NCBI GenBank assembly: GCA_045592745.1
Contig: JAZNVH010000030.1
Location: forward strand, 1-26,488
Length of the DNA: 26,488 bases
Reading direction: 5' to 3'
Source of the DNA: Aphodoplasma sp045592745
Lineage (GTDB): Bacteria > Bacillota > Clostridia > UBA1381 > UMGS1253
The first letter of the stretch is position 1. Every line of letters begins with the position of its first letter. The position numbers were made by a program, and so were the translations under genes. Under the pieces are notes generated by a model. The model ran no database searches, was not told where the DNA came from, and saw only the letters and a list, made by a program, of their open reading frames with translations. Shown here piece after piece: positions 1-7,029 of this stretch.

Positions 1-33
1 GTCATACCATTCCGCATTTTTTGCATATGTATA

Positions 34-243
34 TCATACAAGTGTCTTATCTTTAACCTCAACAACATCTTCAATCTGACAGTTAAGAGCTTTACAAATC
101 TTTATAAGAATGGTCAATGCTACTATCTCGTTTTTATTAAGCTTTGTTAAAGTTGTTGAGGATATGTCTGCAAGTTCCATTAGGTCATGCTTGCGAATAT
201 TCCTTTTCTTCAATGTTTCCCATAGTCTTTGATATGTTACCAT
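34..243 (-). CDS. small Cro/C1-type (XRE) helix-turn-helix regulator
   Basis: The 69-residue protein is almost entirely one lambda-repressor-like DNA-binding domain. Residues about 18-40 (KHDLMELADISSTTLTKLNK) fit the two helices of the HTH, followed by the helical segment ICKALNCQIEDVVE that closes this short XRE type. The start is fixed by GGAGG (plus-strand 252-256) 8 nt upstream of ATG. A good sigma-A-like promoter lies just upstream, its -35 inside an inverted repeat, so autorepression is plausible. It faces away from a HipA remnant; such regulators often accompany HipA kinases, but here the gene points the opposite way, so a HipB role is only a guess. It probably belongs to the mobile element ending near 1178. 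Confidence 0.85.
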   Translation of the reverse strand: MVTYQRLWETLKKRNIRKHDLMELADISSTTLTKLNKNEIVALTILIKICKALNCQIEDVVEVKDKTLV

Positions 244-272
244 AGCATAAGCCTCCGAAAATTTATGTATTA

Positions 273-301
273 ATTATACACCTATTCGACAAAAAAATCA
301 A
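273..301 (-). promoter_or_regulatory. promoter of the XRE regulator gene
   Basis: On the minus strand, TTGATT (301-296) and TATAAT (278-273) are separated by exactly 17 nt, 30 bp upstream of the ATG. This is a near-consensus vegetative promoter. The -35 is embedded in the inverted repeat at 294-317. Confidence 0.7.
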
Positions 302-317
302 GACTTCGCTTGATTTT
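294..317. repeat. 9-bp inverted repeat over the regulator's -35 (operator candidate)
   Basis: AAAATCAAG (294-302) and CTTGATTTT (309-317) form a perfect inverted repeat around a 6-nt centre. It overlaps the -35 of the divergent XRE gene, so an autoregulatory operator is the simplest reading. A weak terminator hairpin is the alternative. Confidence 0.5.
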
Positions 318-347
318 AGTATATTGCATTTGTAGGTTTACAATTGA

Positions 348-578
348 GGGGAAAATCTATCGTTATGTGTAAGTGAGAATGATAGTGCCATCAGTTTTGA
401 ACTGGCATTAAGCGTTGCTGAATATTTTGGCATTCCCAATTCCGAGGCTATTCTATATGTAGATAATACAAAATCCATCGTAGAGGCGGAATGGAGAGAA
501 ATTGCTTCTAAGTATAAATTATGCAGAAGTGCAATTTAAGTTATGGAACTGGCATTCGATATGAAATTTAAGAAATAA
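348..578 (+). pseudogene. HipA-like kinase, C-terminal remnant with internal stop
   Basis: Reading from 348 gives a peptide containing NDSAISFELALSVAEYFG and later EWREIASKYKLCRS, which resembles the C-terminal helical end of HipA-family serine/threonine kinases (ALxVAxYF ... WREIAxKY). No start codon or N-terminal or catalytic region precedes it; a TGA sits at 345. The frame is stopped by TAA at 537-539 but continues in the same frame as VMELAFDMKFKK to a second TAA at 576-578. A single GAA-to-TAA change would explain this. It is therefore a doubly damaged fragment: 5' deleted plus nonsense. Family assignment rests on remembered motif patterns, not a search. Confidence 0.6.
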
Positions 579-583
579 TCCAT

Positions 584-624
584 ACAGAAAATTGTGCAGA
601 CAGTATTTGAACAATTTTTTCTGT
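584..624 (+). terminator. terminator-like hairpin after the HipA remnant
   Basis: ACAGAAAATTGT (584-595) can pair with ACAATTTTTTCTGT (611-624), with two extra T residues bulged, just downstream of the remnant's last stop. It is A/T rich and lacks a classic trailing T tract, so it may be a relic terminator. Confidence 0.35.
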
Positions 625-710
625 GTAATATTTAGATAAATACGAATTAAGGGGATAAAACTTTTGTTTTTCTATACCAATATCCCTTTAACCAATATTT
701 TTTGTTCAAT

Positions 711-761
711 AATCTTGATTTCGTGTAAAATTGCATATATGTTAATCTCGTTTTCGTGTAA
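711..761. repeat. two 18-bp near-identical direct repeats
   Basis: AATCTTGATTTCGTGTAA (711-728) and AATCTCGTTTTCGTGTAA (744-761) match at 16 of 18 positions and begin 33 bp apart, about three helical turns. Paired sites of this kind near an element end could be arm-type binding sites for an integrase or excisionase. Confidence 0.45.
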
Positions 762-938
762 CCCAATTCCTTAAGGTCTTTTCTTTGGTTAAGGTATATC
801 ATTTTTTAATATGGCTGTTATTGATAATTCTGCCATAATTGGCTCAAAAATGTCTTGTGTTGCTTACAAAATAATTGTCGAGTAATTTCGCCTTAATTCA
901 TTCTATCGTCTTACACGGGCAATTCCGTTTGGTTCTAT

Positions 939-967
939 TTGCAATTTCGCTGAATGTATGTTATACT
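939..967 (+). promoter_or_regulatory. orphan promoter-like sequence
   Basis: TTGCAA (939-944) and TATACT (962-967) are spaced by 17 nt. No reading frame follows. A transcript would run through the tRNA-Trp fragment to the terminator at 1183-1215, giving an RNA of about 240 nt. Chance occurrence in AT-rich DNA is possible. Confidence 0.3.
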
Positions 968-1004
968 GAAATAAAATTACGAGTGTCGAATTTTTGGTAG
1001 TTGG

Positions 1005-1050
1005 GCATCAAATTTGATGAGATTTTCGGATAGCATCAATAAAGCATCAA
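1005..1050. repeat. cluster of CATCAA motifs, one pair palindromic
   Basis: CATCAA occurs at 1006-1011, 1034-1039 and 1045-1050, with an inverted copy TTGATG at 1014-1019. The first and inverted copies form the perfect 14-bp palindrome CATCAAATTTGATG (1006-1019). Two copies share the longer form AGCATCAA. The cluster sits 80-130 bp from the tRNA-Trp fragment, where recombinase arm sites are expected. Confidence 0.4.
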
Positions 1051-1131
1051 AAGGCATAAGGTTCAAAAGAGCAAGTAGCACAAACGGCTCAACGGTGGGA
1101 ACAATTTGGACAGTCCTTTTTATATGACATT

Positions 1132-1178
1132 GTCTCCAAAACCGAGTGCCGAGGGTTCAAGTCCTTCTGCCCCTGCCA
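1132..1178 (+). other. 3' fragment of tRNA-Trp; attachment (att) site of an integrated element
   Basis: From 1132 the sequence reads as the 3' part of a tRNA-Trp: anticodon loop CTCCAAA (1134-1140, anticodon CCA at 1136-1138) and the 3' anticodon strand ACCGA. Then come variable loop GTGCC, T arm GAGGG-TTCAAGT-CCTTC (1151-1167), acceptor strand TGCCCCT, G73 and an encoded CCA ending at 1178. TGCCCCTG-CCA is typical of bacterial tRNA-Trp, whose 5' end is AGGGGCA. The 5' half is missing: no AGGGGCA or D arm lies upstream, and 1129-1131 fail to pair with ACCGA. Tyrosine integrases commonly duplicate exactly this anticodon-loop-to-3'-end block. The orientation places the element to the left and a complete tRNA-Trp outside the window. 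Confidence 0.8.
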
Positions 1179-1182
1179 ATAT

Positions 1183-1220
1183 AAAACGGCTTAAACACTG
1201 TGTTTAAGCCGTTTTTCTTA
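1183..1220. terminator. strong terminator after the tRNA-Trp fragment
   Basis: AAAACGGCTTAAACA (1183-1197) and TGTTTAAGCCGTTTT (1201-1215) form a perfect 15-bp stem with a 3-nt loop, followed by T residues. It starts 5 nt after the CCA, so it is most likely the original terminator of the tRNA-Trp transcript. Because it is symmetric it can also end the minus-strand operon whose last gene stops at 1322. Confidence 0.85.
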
Positions 1221-1321
1221 TATTTTTATCTTTATAAATTCTAATATATTTAAATACATTAATAATTCGAAAAACATCATTGTTAATTATAGATGTGTAA
1301 AATTGACATTGGCTCATTTTC

Positions 1322-3175
1322 TTAATTGCCACGCAATATTATAACCCTAATCCGTCCACCGGACGAAACGGCTTTGTCTGTATAAGCATATGCAGCATAT
1401 TCATCGGCCATTTCTGCCAATTCATCAACTGTTATCATATTATACAAAGAACCATACGATGAATTTTTTACATAAATCTGCACCTTATCAGACATAATGT
1501 ATTTGCTGTTATTCATAGTGATTGTAGAGCCGCTGACGTTTGTGATTTTTGTCGCTTTAATCTGAGTAAGAGATGTAATTGATGTAACTTCTCGCCCGTT
1601 GCTTTTAATCCTCACACCTTGTCCCGTTGAAACACTGAAGGCTTTCCCGCTTGTAGTCATAGAATTTTCTGTACCATCGACAATATATTCATACCTTCCT
1701 GCAGCCTGACTATCATTACTGTTGTTCTGAGCAGACGTCATAACACCATAGGTATGAATATCGCCTGTAACATCATCTAATATCAATTCGTCAATATTTC
1801 CTGATGTATTTTTTGATATATATAAAATATCATTTGCTGATATATTGACCCCGTTTAATCTCTGCGGATATACAGATGCAACCGTAGCTGTTTCGTATGA
1901 CTCTGTTGTAGATGTTTCAATGATTTTTACATCAGACGCAAGCGTGTGTAAACCCAATTTGCCTGTGCCCGAATCCCATACAAAGTTGCCTGATATATCG
2001 TTGCTTCGGGCAACAGTACTTATTGTTGCAAATCCATCGGTAAGCTTCACCGTAACAACTCTGTTAAGATAAGATTCGTAATTTTTTTCTGTGATGTATT
2101 CACATACTTCTCCGGAAGTAAGAACCACTCTGATATATGACTTTGTTACTGTTGTGCCGGAAGCAGTTGTTTCTTTCTTTCCTACAGCAGATAAAAAGCC
2201 TGTTACTTTTGTATCATCTGTCAGATTGGTAGCAACTCCGGCAACATCTCCTGACTTGCCCAACAACAAAGTAACTGTATCGCCGTAATTAAGATTTCCA
2301 CTTGATGAAAGCTTGGAATATGCATCATCGCCTTCAATGTTGTAGGTGACACCTGATACCGTTACAGAAACCGGTTCGTCCTTATTGGGAGTTGCACTTT
2401 CATAAATGCCGGTTACCTTTTTAGAATATACAAAGACCTTGTTATATTCAACCATATAATATACTATATCATTTGTTCTGACTGCAGACATTGATGATTC
2501 AACTCCATCACGGACAACCTTGGCAGATGAATCTGCACCTAACTGCTCATACCAGTCAGATGAAGTAACTGTTACAGGACCTATCGTTCTCTCAAAATTG
2601 GATAAATATTTTTCCTGAGAACCGTTCGCAGTTGAATTTAATGTGTTGTAAACCATTTTGGAAACATCACGGCGTGTAAGCTCCTGACCGACAGTTTTTG
2701 TAACGCCGTCAAGTATTCCCAATTTTTTCGCCATATCAATCTGGTCATAAGGCCAGTCACCGCCGACATCTTCGTCTGTGTAGTCGAGGACACGAAGAAG
2801 CATCGTTATTGCTTCTTCGTATGTAACTGTATTATCGGGTCGAAAGGTTGCATCAAAATAACCTTTGAACAATCCATATTTGATGCCAACAGTAACAAAG
2901 GGAGCAGCCCAATGCTCTGCTGTCACATCTTTAAATGCCGAACGTTTATTGTTCTCATTTACAAAATCACGATATTTTGATGCTGCAACAACGATTTTGG
3001 CGCACTCCGCACGCGAAACCTTGTCTGTATATCTCATATTTCCATTTGGATCACCTTGCATGATAGATAAATCTGACAACAGCTCCGCTTCGTAACTTGA
3101 TGACGCGAAAACATTTGTTGCCAACACCGAAAGCACCATAGCAACGGTAATTAATAAAACCAATATTTTCTTCAT
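1322..3175 (-). CDS. secreted S-layer-homology (SLH) domain protein
   Basis: This 617-residue secreted protein opens with a signal peptide (MKK, hydrophobic core, likely cleavage after NVFA near residue 24). Three SLH modules follow, at about 30-75, 82-135 and 140-185, with GDPNGNMRYTDKVSRAECAK, FKDVTAEHWAAPFV and RRDVSKMVYNTL as landmarks. SLH modules bind pyruvylated secondary cell-wall polymers and hold proteins at the surface. The remaining 430 residues are Thr/Ser/Val-rich, beta-like and repetitive in style; I recognise no enzymatic domain. The start is supported by GAGAGGAG upstream. The gene begins 23 bp after the ABC permease stop on the same strand, so it is probably the last gene of that efflux operon and may be its surface-anchored partner. 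The function of the C-terminal part is unknown. Confidence 0.9.
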   Translation of the reverse strand: MKKILVLLITVAMVLSVLATNVFASSSYEAELLSDLSIMQGDPNGNMRYTDKVSRAECAKIVVAASKYRDFVNENNKRSAFKDVTAEHWAAPFVTVGIKYGLFKGYFDATFRPDNTVTYEEAITMLLRVLDYTDEDVGGDWPYDQIDMAKKLGILDGVTKTVGQELTRRDVSKMVYNTLNSTANGSQEKYLSNFERTIGPVTVTSSDWYEQLGADSSAKVVRDGVESSMSAVRTNDIVYYMVEYNKVFVYSKKVTGIYESATPNKDEPVSVTVSGVTYNIEGDDAYSKLSSSGNLNYGDTVTLLLGKSGDVAGVATNLTDDTKVTGFLSAVGKKETTASGTTVTKSYIRVVLTSGEVCEYITEKNYESYLNRVVTVKLTDGFATISTVARSNDISGNFVWDSGTGKLGLHTLASDVKIIETSTTESYETATVASVYPQRLNGVNISANDILYISKNTSGNIDELILDDVTGDIHTYGVMTSAQNNSNDSQAAGRYEYIVDGTENSMTTSGKAFSVSTGQGVRIKSNGREVTSITSLTQIKATKITNVSGSTITMNNSKYIMSDKVQIYVKNSSYGSLYNMITVDELAEMADEYAAYAYTDKAVSSGGRIRVIILRGN

Positions 3176-3198
3176 TACACAAACTCTCCTCTCAGCAA

Positions 3199-4380
3199 TT
3201 ATTCAAAACGCAGTGCATCAATTGGATTAAGGTTTGCTGCATTTTTTGCGGGCAGAAAACCAAATATAACACCAATACCAACAGAGACACTAAAGGAAAT
3301 TACAATCGCTGTAACCGATGGAACAACAGACATATCCATCAGTTTGCCTATAAGAAAAGCGGCTGCACCCCCAAGCAAAATTCCAATGATACCACCCATT
3401 CCACTGATTGTACCTGCTTCTATTACAAACTGCTGTTTAATATGTTTCTCCTTAGCACCAAGAGATTTTCTGATGCCTATTTCCTTTGTTCTCTCAGTTA
3501 CTGATACGAGCATAATATTCATGATGCCTATGCCGCCAACAAGCAAAGATATTCCTGCAATCAACACAAGAACAGCTTTTAACATATTTATAATGTCATT
3601 CATTTCGTCCAGAATTTCCTGCGTCGCAGTTATGTTATAATAATCACTGCTGCCTAAAATTTCAGTTAATTTTGATTCAAGAACGGTTTTTGCTATGCTC
3701 ATCTGCTCTGCATCCTTCATTGATACTACATATGAGCCGATTGATTTGTTCCATGACATTTTCGCGGCATTTGTATACGGAATATACACACACTGGTCAG
3801 CTGAACCCTCAGTAGAATCACCTTGTTCCTCCAAAACACCAACAATAGTATAAGGTTCGCCGTTAATCTTTATGGTTTCACCAACTGCTTTTCCGTTTCC
3901 GTAGTATTCTTGCTCATAATATGTTCCGATTACACAAACCTTAAGCAGCTTATCAATATCTACGTATTGTAAAAAGCGGCCTTGTTTTGTAGCCATTGCA
4001 TCAATCTCGTCGTATGTTTCGTCTACACCCGTAACCATTGCAGACGAACTTTCTGAACTATTAGGCGACTTTATATTTACCGTGGTTGTAACTTTCGGCG
4101 AACAATATGCATACAGATTTTTATTCTGGTCGACTAATTCATACAAGTCTTCCGGTTCAACATATCTTGTACTGCCGCGTGACGTGATTGAAACAGTAAT
4201 ATTGTTCATTCCAAGACCCTCAAATGAGTCTGTCACCTGTCCTGTTACACCATCCATAATGCTTACTAAGATAATTACAGCTGCAACACCGATTATAATA
4301 CCAAGCATCGTAAGGAATGAGCGCATTTTGTTTGACTTAATACTTGAAATTGCAAGAGACACTGTTTTTGAAAATTTCAT
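3199..4380 (-). CDS. MacB/FtsX-type ABC transporter permease
   Basis: The 393-residue membrane protein has the MacB-like arrangement. One N-terminal helix lies at about 20-43 (the MRSFLTMLGIIIGVAAVI motif is characteristic). An extracytoplasmic domain follows at about 45-265, then three C-terminal helices in the FtsX domain (about 270-390) containing GGIGIMNIMLVSVTERTKEI, the conserved coupling-loop region. Such permeases do not form a substrate channel through the membrane; they work as mechanotransmitters with an adaptor protein. It overlaps the ATPase gene by 4 nt (ATGA), indicating translational coupling, and an SLH gene follows. The substrate cannot be deduced; peptides, antibiotics and lipoproteins are all handled by this superfamily. 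Confidence 0.92.
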   Translation of the reverse strand: MKFSKTVSLAISSIKSNKMRSFLTMLGIIIGVAAVIILVSIMDGVTGQVTDSFEGLGMNNITVSITSRGSTRYVEPEDLYELVDQNKNLYAYCSPKVTTTVNIKSPNSSESSSAMVTGVDETYDEIDAMATKQGRFLQYVDIDKLLKVCVIGTYYEQEYYGNGKAVGETIKINGEPYTIVGVLEEQGDSTEGSADQCVYIPYTNAAKMSWNKSIGSYVVSMKDAEQMSIAKTVLESKLTEILGSSDYYNITATQEILDEMNDIINMLKAVLVLIAGISLLVGGIGIMNIMLVSVTERTKEIGIRKSLGAKEKHIKQQFVIEAGTISGMGGIIGILLGGAAAFLIGKLMDMSVVPSVTAIVISFSVSVGIGVIFGFLPAKNAANLNPIDALRFE

Positions 4381-5138
4381 TCCTTATCATCCTCCTTTTT
4401 TCGGAGCAGAATAGTGGATTTAATTATTTCATCTCCCATAGCATCTCCGTCATATATAATTTTACCGTCCTGGAGTCTGATAACACGCTTTGCTCTTGCG
4501 GCAATGGAGTTATCATGAGTAATAAGGATTATTGTATTTCCTTGTTCATTTAACTCAATTAAAAATTCCAACACTTCTTTGCTTGTTTTTGAATCAAGAG
4601 CACCTGTCGGCTCATCTGCCAAAATTACAGACGGAGAACCTGCCAGAGCACGTGCTATAGAGGCTCTTTGTTGCTGACCGCCGGATAACTCTGAGGGTTT
4701 ATGGTGCCACTTATCAGCTATACCAACACGCTCTAATGCTTCCATGGCACGCTCTTTCTGTTCTTTATCATCAAGTCCTTTATATAGCAAAGGAAGTTCA
4801 ACATTTTCTAAAATATTTAATTTGGGCAACAGATTATATTGCTGAAAAACAAACCCTAACATATGATTTCGAATTTCAGCCTGTTCGTCTTTTGTTAACT
4901 TGCTTACATCTGTGCCGTTTAAAAGATATGTTCCTGTTGTAGGCACATCAAGACAACCGATTATGTTCATACACGTGGATTTACCGCTGCCTGACTGACC
5001 TATAATGGCGACAAATTCACCACTGTAAACAGAAAACGAAACACCATCTAATGCCCTGACTTCAGTATCACCCATTACATATATCTTGTAGATATCGCGA
5101 AATTCAACCAAAGGCATATTTTTTGTGATTTCATCCAT
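4377..5138 (-). CDS. ABC transporter ATP-binding protein (MacB/LolD family)
   Basis: The 253-residue nucleotide-binding subunit is complete: Walker A GQSGSGKST at about 47-55, Q-loop in GFVFQQYNLLP, signature LSGGQQQR near 146, Walker B VILADEPTGALD near 170, and the H-loop in ITHD. The sequence and length match the MacB/LolD/FtsE group that pairs with FtsX-fold permeases. The start is supported by AAAGGAGG upstream. It sits between the adaptor gene (19 bp gap) and the permease (4-nt overlap), so the three make one transporter. It powers the complex from the cytoplasmic side by ATP hydrolysis. Confidence 0.95.
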   Translation of the reverse strand: MDEITKNMPLVEFRDIYKIYVMGDTEVRALDGVSFSVYSGEFVAIIGQSGSGKSTCMNIIGCLDVPTTGTYLLNGTDVSKLTKDEQAEIRNHMLGFVFQQYNLLPKLNILENVELPLLYKGLDDKEQKERAMEALERVGIADKWHHKPSELSGGQQQRASIARALAGSPSVILADEPTGALDSKTSKEVLEFLIELNEQGNTIILITHDNSIAARAKRVIRLQDGKIIYDGDAMGDEIIKSTILLRKKEDDKE

Positions 5139-5157
5139 AAAAATTCCTCCTTTGATT

Positions 5158-6873
5158 TTACCTCATACCACCGGGCATCCCGCCACCACTTGGCATTCTG
5201 CCACTACCGGACATCCCGGCGCCGGGCATTGCGCCACTCGGCATTGCGCCACCAAACATAGCGCCGCCGGGCATTCCTGTCATTTTTTCATTTCCGCCGG
5301 CTGATGTAATCTGCGGAATATATATAATATCACCCTCGTTAAGACCTGATTTTATTTCAATATATTCTGTGTTGTAGGCACCTGTTTCAACGCCCACAGA
5401 TTTAAATCCGTCCGGAGCGGTGTCATTTTGGTCAGTTTTTTCGCCTTTAACATAAACAACGTTTCCACGATTTACCGCCGCAACAGGCACAGCCAAAACA
5501 TCTGTTGCCTTTGAGGTAATTATTTCTACATCTATATTCATACCCGGTAATAAATCTTCATCAAAATCAGTAATAACAATTGTTACAGGATAGGTTGTTA
5601 CACCGCCTGATGTAGTTCCGTTTACAGAAATATTCGTAACAACGCCGCTATATTTTTTACCTTCTATTGCATCTGATATGATTGTAACGCTTTGTTCAAG
5701 TTTTACATTTTTAATATCCAATTCGTCAACAGCCAATTCACATTCCAAGCTTGACATATCGTATATTACAGCCATTTCCGTCTGCATATTTGAGTTATCA
5801 AGTTTGTCTCCGGCTTTAACATTTTTTGCTACAACAGTTCCCGAAATAGGAGCCGTAATGGTATAATCATTGAGTTTTTCCTGCGCATTTTGATGCGAGA
5901 GCTGTGACGACCTCAAGCTAAGCTCTGAGCTGATAAGACTATCCGTTATGTCATCACTTTCAATTTTAACTAAGCTTGAGCCGTTTGAAACGCGAGAGCC
6001 CTGACTGACATATACTTCGCTGATATCACCGCTTACTTCTGCTGTTATCGTCTTTTCGGCTATGTATTCAAACTTGCCCGAACTGCTTGAGGCATATCCG
6101 TTAATTGTTGCTGTTGCATATTCAGAATTCGTTAAAACGCCCGGGTTCTGAACCCTGAGTTCAACCGACCTTACCATTGTATTGCCTTCTGCAGCATAAC
6201 CCTGTGCATTAACACTGGTAACTGTTCCGGCAACAATTTCACCATTGGAAGAAATTCTTACATCAGCAGTCTGGCCAACATAAATATTCTCAGCATCCAC
6301 ATCGTTAAATGTAAGTGCTAAGGTAAAGTATGAATCATCATAAACATCTGCTATCTTTGTGCCCGAGCTTACAGATGTTCCTTTTTTAACATAAAGATTT
6401 TTGATAACACCTGCTATATCTGACTTAACAGTTAAGTTGTTATATTTTTCTGCTGCTTTATTGTAATCCATTTGTGAACGCTGGTAACTAATATTTGCGT
6501 TTTCAATTGAGGTTTGCGCATCAGAAGAATCAATCTGATATAAAATATCGCCTTCGTTTACAATGTCACCCTGTTCAAAGTTTGCACTTAAAACATTTCC
6601 TGAAACAAGTGCTGTTATGGAATATTGGTCCTTAGGCATAACAACAGCCGAACCCGTAATCGAGGAGGTTATATCCTGCTTTTTTACAGCATCTTCTGTC
6701 CAGGAAATAACAGGAGTATTTTTATTGTTAGACGACAGAACAAACGATACAAGTACGGCAAGCAAAACAAACGAAGATACAACAATTAGTATTTTTTTCT
6801 TCTTTGAATAGCTTTTAAATTTTTGTGGGAATTTCTTTACCGGCGAAAAAATGCGTTTTATTAAATTTTTCAT
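5158..6873 (-). CDS. HlyD/MacA-type adaptor with two tandem lipoyl-like modules
   Basis: The 571-residue adaptor of the ABC efflux system has a basic cytoplasmic start, one membrane anchor at about 28-47, and then an extracellular part built of two adaptor cassettes. The paired lipoyl halves are visible twice: VSGNVLSANFEQGDIVNEGD with IAGVIKNLYVKKGTSVSSG, then VSGDISEVYVSQGSRVSNG with ISGTVVAKNVKAGDKLDNS. A beta-barrel and membrane-proximal domain follow (LPGMNIDVEI ... VPVAAVNRG). The last 40 residues are a Gly/Met/Pro-rich low-complexity tail. Single-cassette adaptors of this type are usually about 370-420 residues, so this one is enlarged by duplication. It is the first gene of its operon, with AAAGGAAAAG before the ATG. 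Confidence 0.88.
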   Translation of the reverse strand: MKNLIKRIFSPVKKFPQKFKSYSKKKKILIVVSSFVLLAVLVSFVLSSNNKNTPVISWTEDAVKKQDITSSITGSAVVMPKDQYSITALVSGNVLSANFEQGDIVNEGDILYQIDSSDAQTSIENANISYQRSQMDYNKAAEKYNNLTVKSDIAGVIKNLYVKKGTSVSSGTKIADVYDDSYFTLALTFNDVDAENIYVGQTADVRISSNGEIVAGTVTSVNAQGYAAEGNTMVRSVELRVQNPGVLTNSEYATATINGYASSSSGKFEYIAEKTITAEVSGDISEVYVSQGSRVSNGSSLVKIESDDITDSLISSELSLRSSQLSHQNAQEKLNDYTITAPISGTVVAKNVKAGDKLDNSNMQTEMAVIYDMSSLECELAVDELDIKNVKLEQSVTIISDAIEGKKYSGVVTNISVNGTTSGGVTTYPVTIVITDFDEDLLPGMNIDVEIITSKATDVLAVPVAAVNRGNVVYVKGEKTDQNDTAPDGFKSVGVETGAYNTEYIEIKSGLNEGDIIYIPQITSAGGNEKMTGMPGGAMFGGAMPSGAMPGAGMSGSGRMPSGGGMPGGMR

Positions 6874-6936
6874 TTTACTTTTCCTTTCTAAATTTTTAGA
6901 CTTAACACATATTTTTATAAATATCCTACCCTTTAT

Positions 6937-6979
6937 ATTGTACTCTTCAAATGTTAAAATAAAGTTAACAAAAAGTAAA
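6937..6979 (-). promoter_or_regulatory. promoter of the ABC/SLH operon with three 11-bp-spaced TTAAC boxes
   Basis: On the minus strand, TTTACT (6979-6974), TTAACT (6968-6963) and TTAACA (6957-6952) start exactly 11 bp apart. They are followed by a -10-like TACAAT (6942-6937). There is no good -35 at 17 nt; that place is occupied by the boxes. Tandem TTAACA-like hexamers at 11-bp period overlapping the -35 are how PhoP/PhoB-class (OmpR family) response regulators contact DNA. The regulator itself is not in this window. Confidence 0.6.
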
Positions 6980-7029
6980 TTTTTTAACCGAAGAGTTTAA
7001 GATAATTGAATTTTGTTTTTTCTTTATTT

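Larger units (their letters stand above)
579..1131. other. gene-free end of the putative integrated element
   Basis: I find no convincing coding sequence in either strand; frames are broken every few tens of codons. The stretch holds a pair of 18-bp near-repeats (711-761), an orphan promoter-like site (939-967) and a cluster of CATCAA motifs (1005-1050). It then runs into the tRNA-Trp 3' fragment. This is what the non-coding attachment end of an integrative element usually looks like. Confidence 0.5.

Noticed and set aside
661..900. Possible decayed coding sequence on the minus strand (KELGYTKTRLTYMQFY region)
   Set aside because: The open stretch is under 50 codons, contains the 18-bp repeats and matches no family I recognise.
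1132..1178. A complete functional tRNA gene
   Set aside because: The anticodon stem cannot pair on the 5' side and no D arm or 5' acceptor strand is present upstream.
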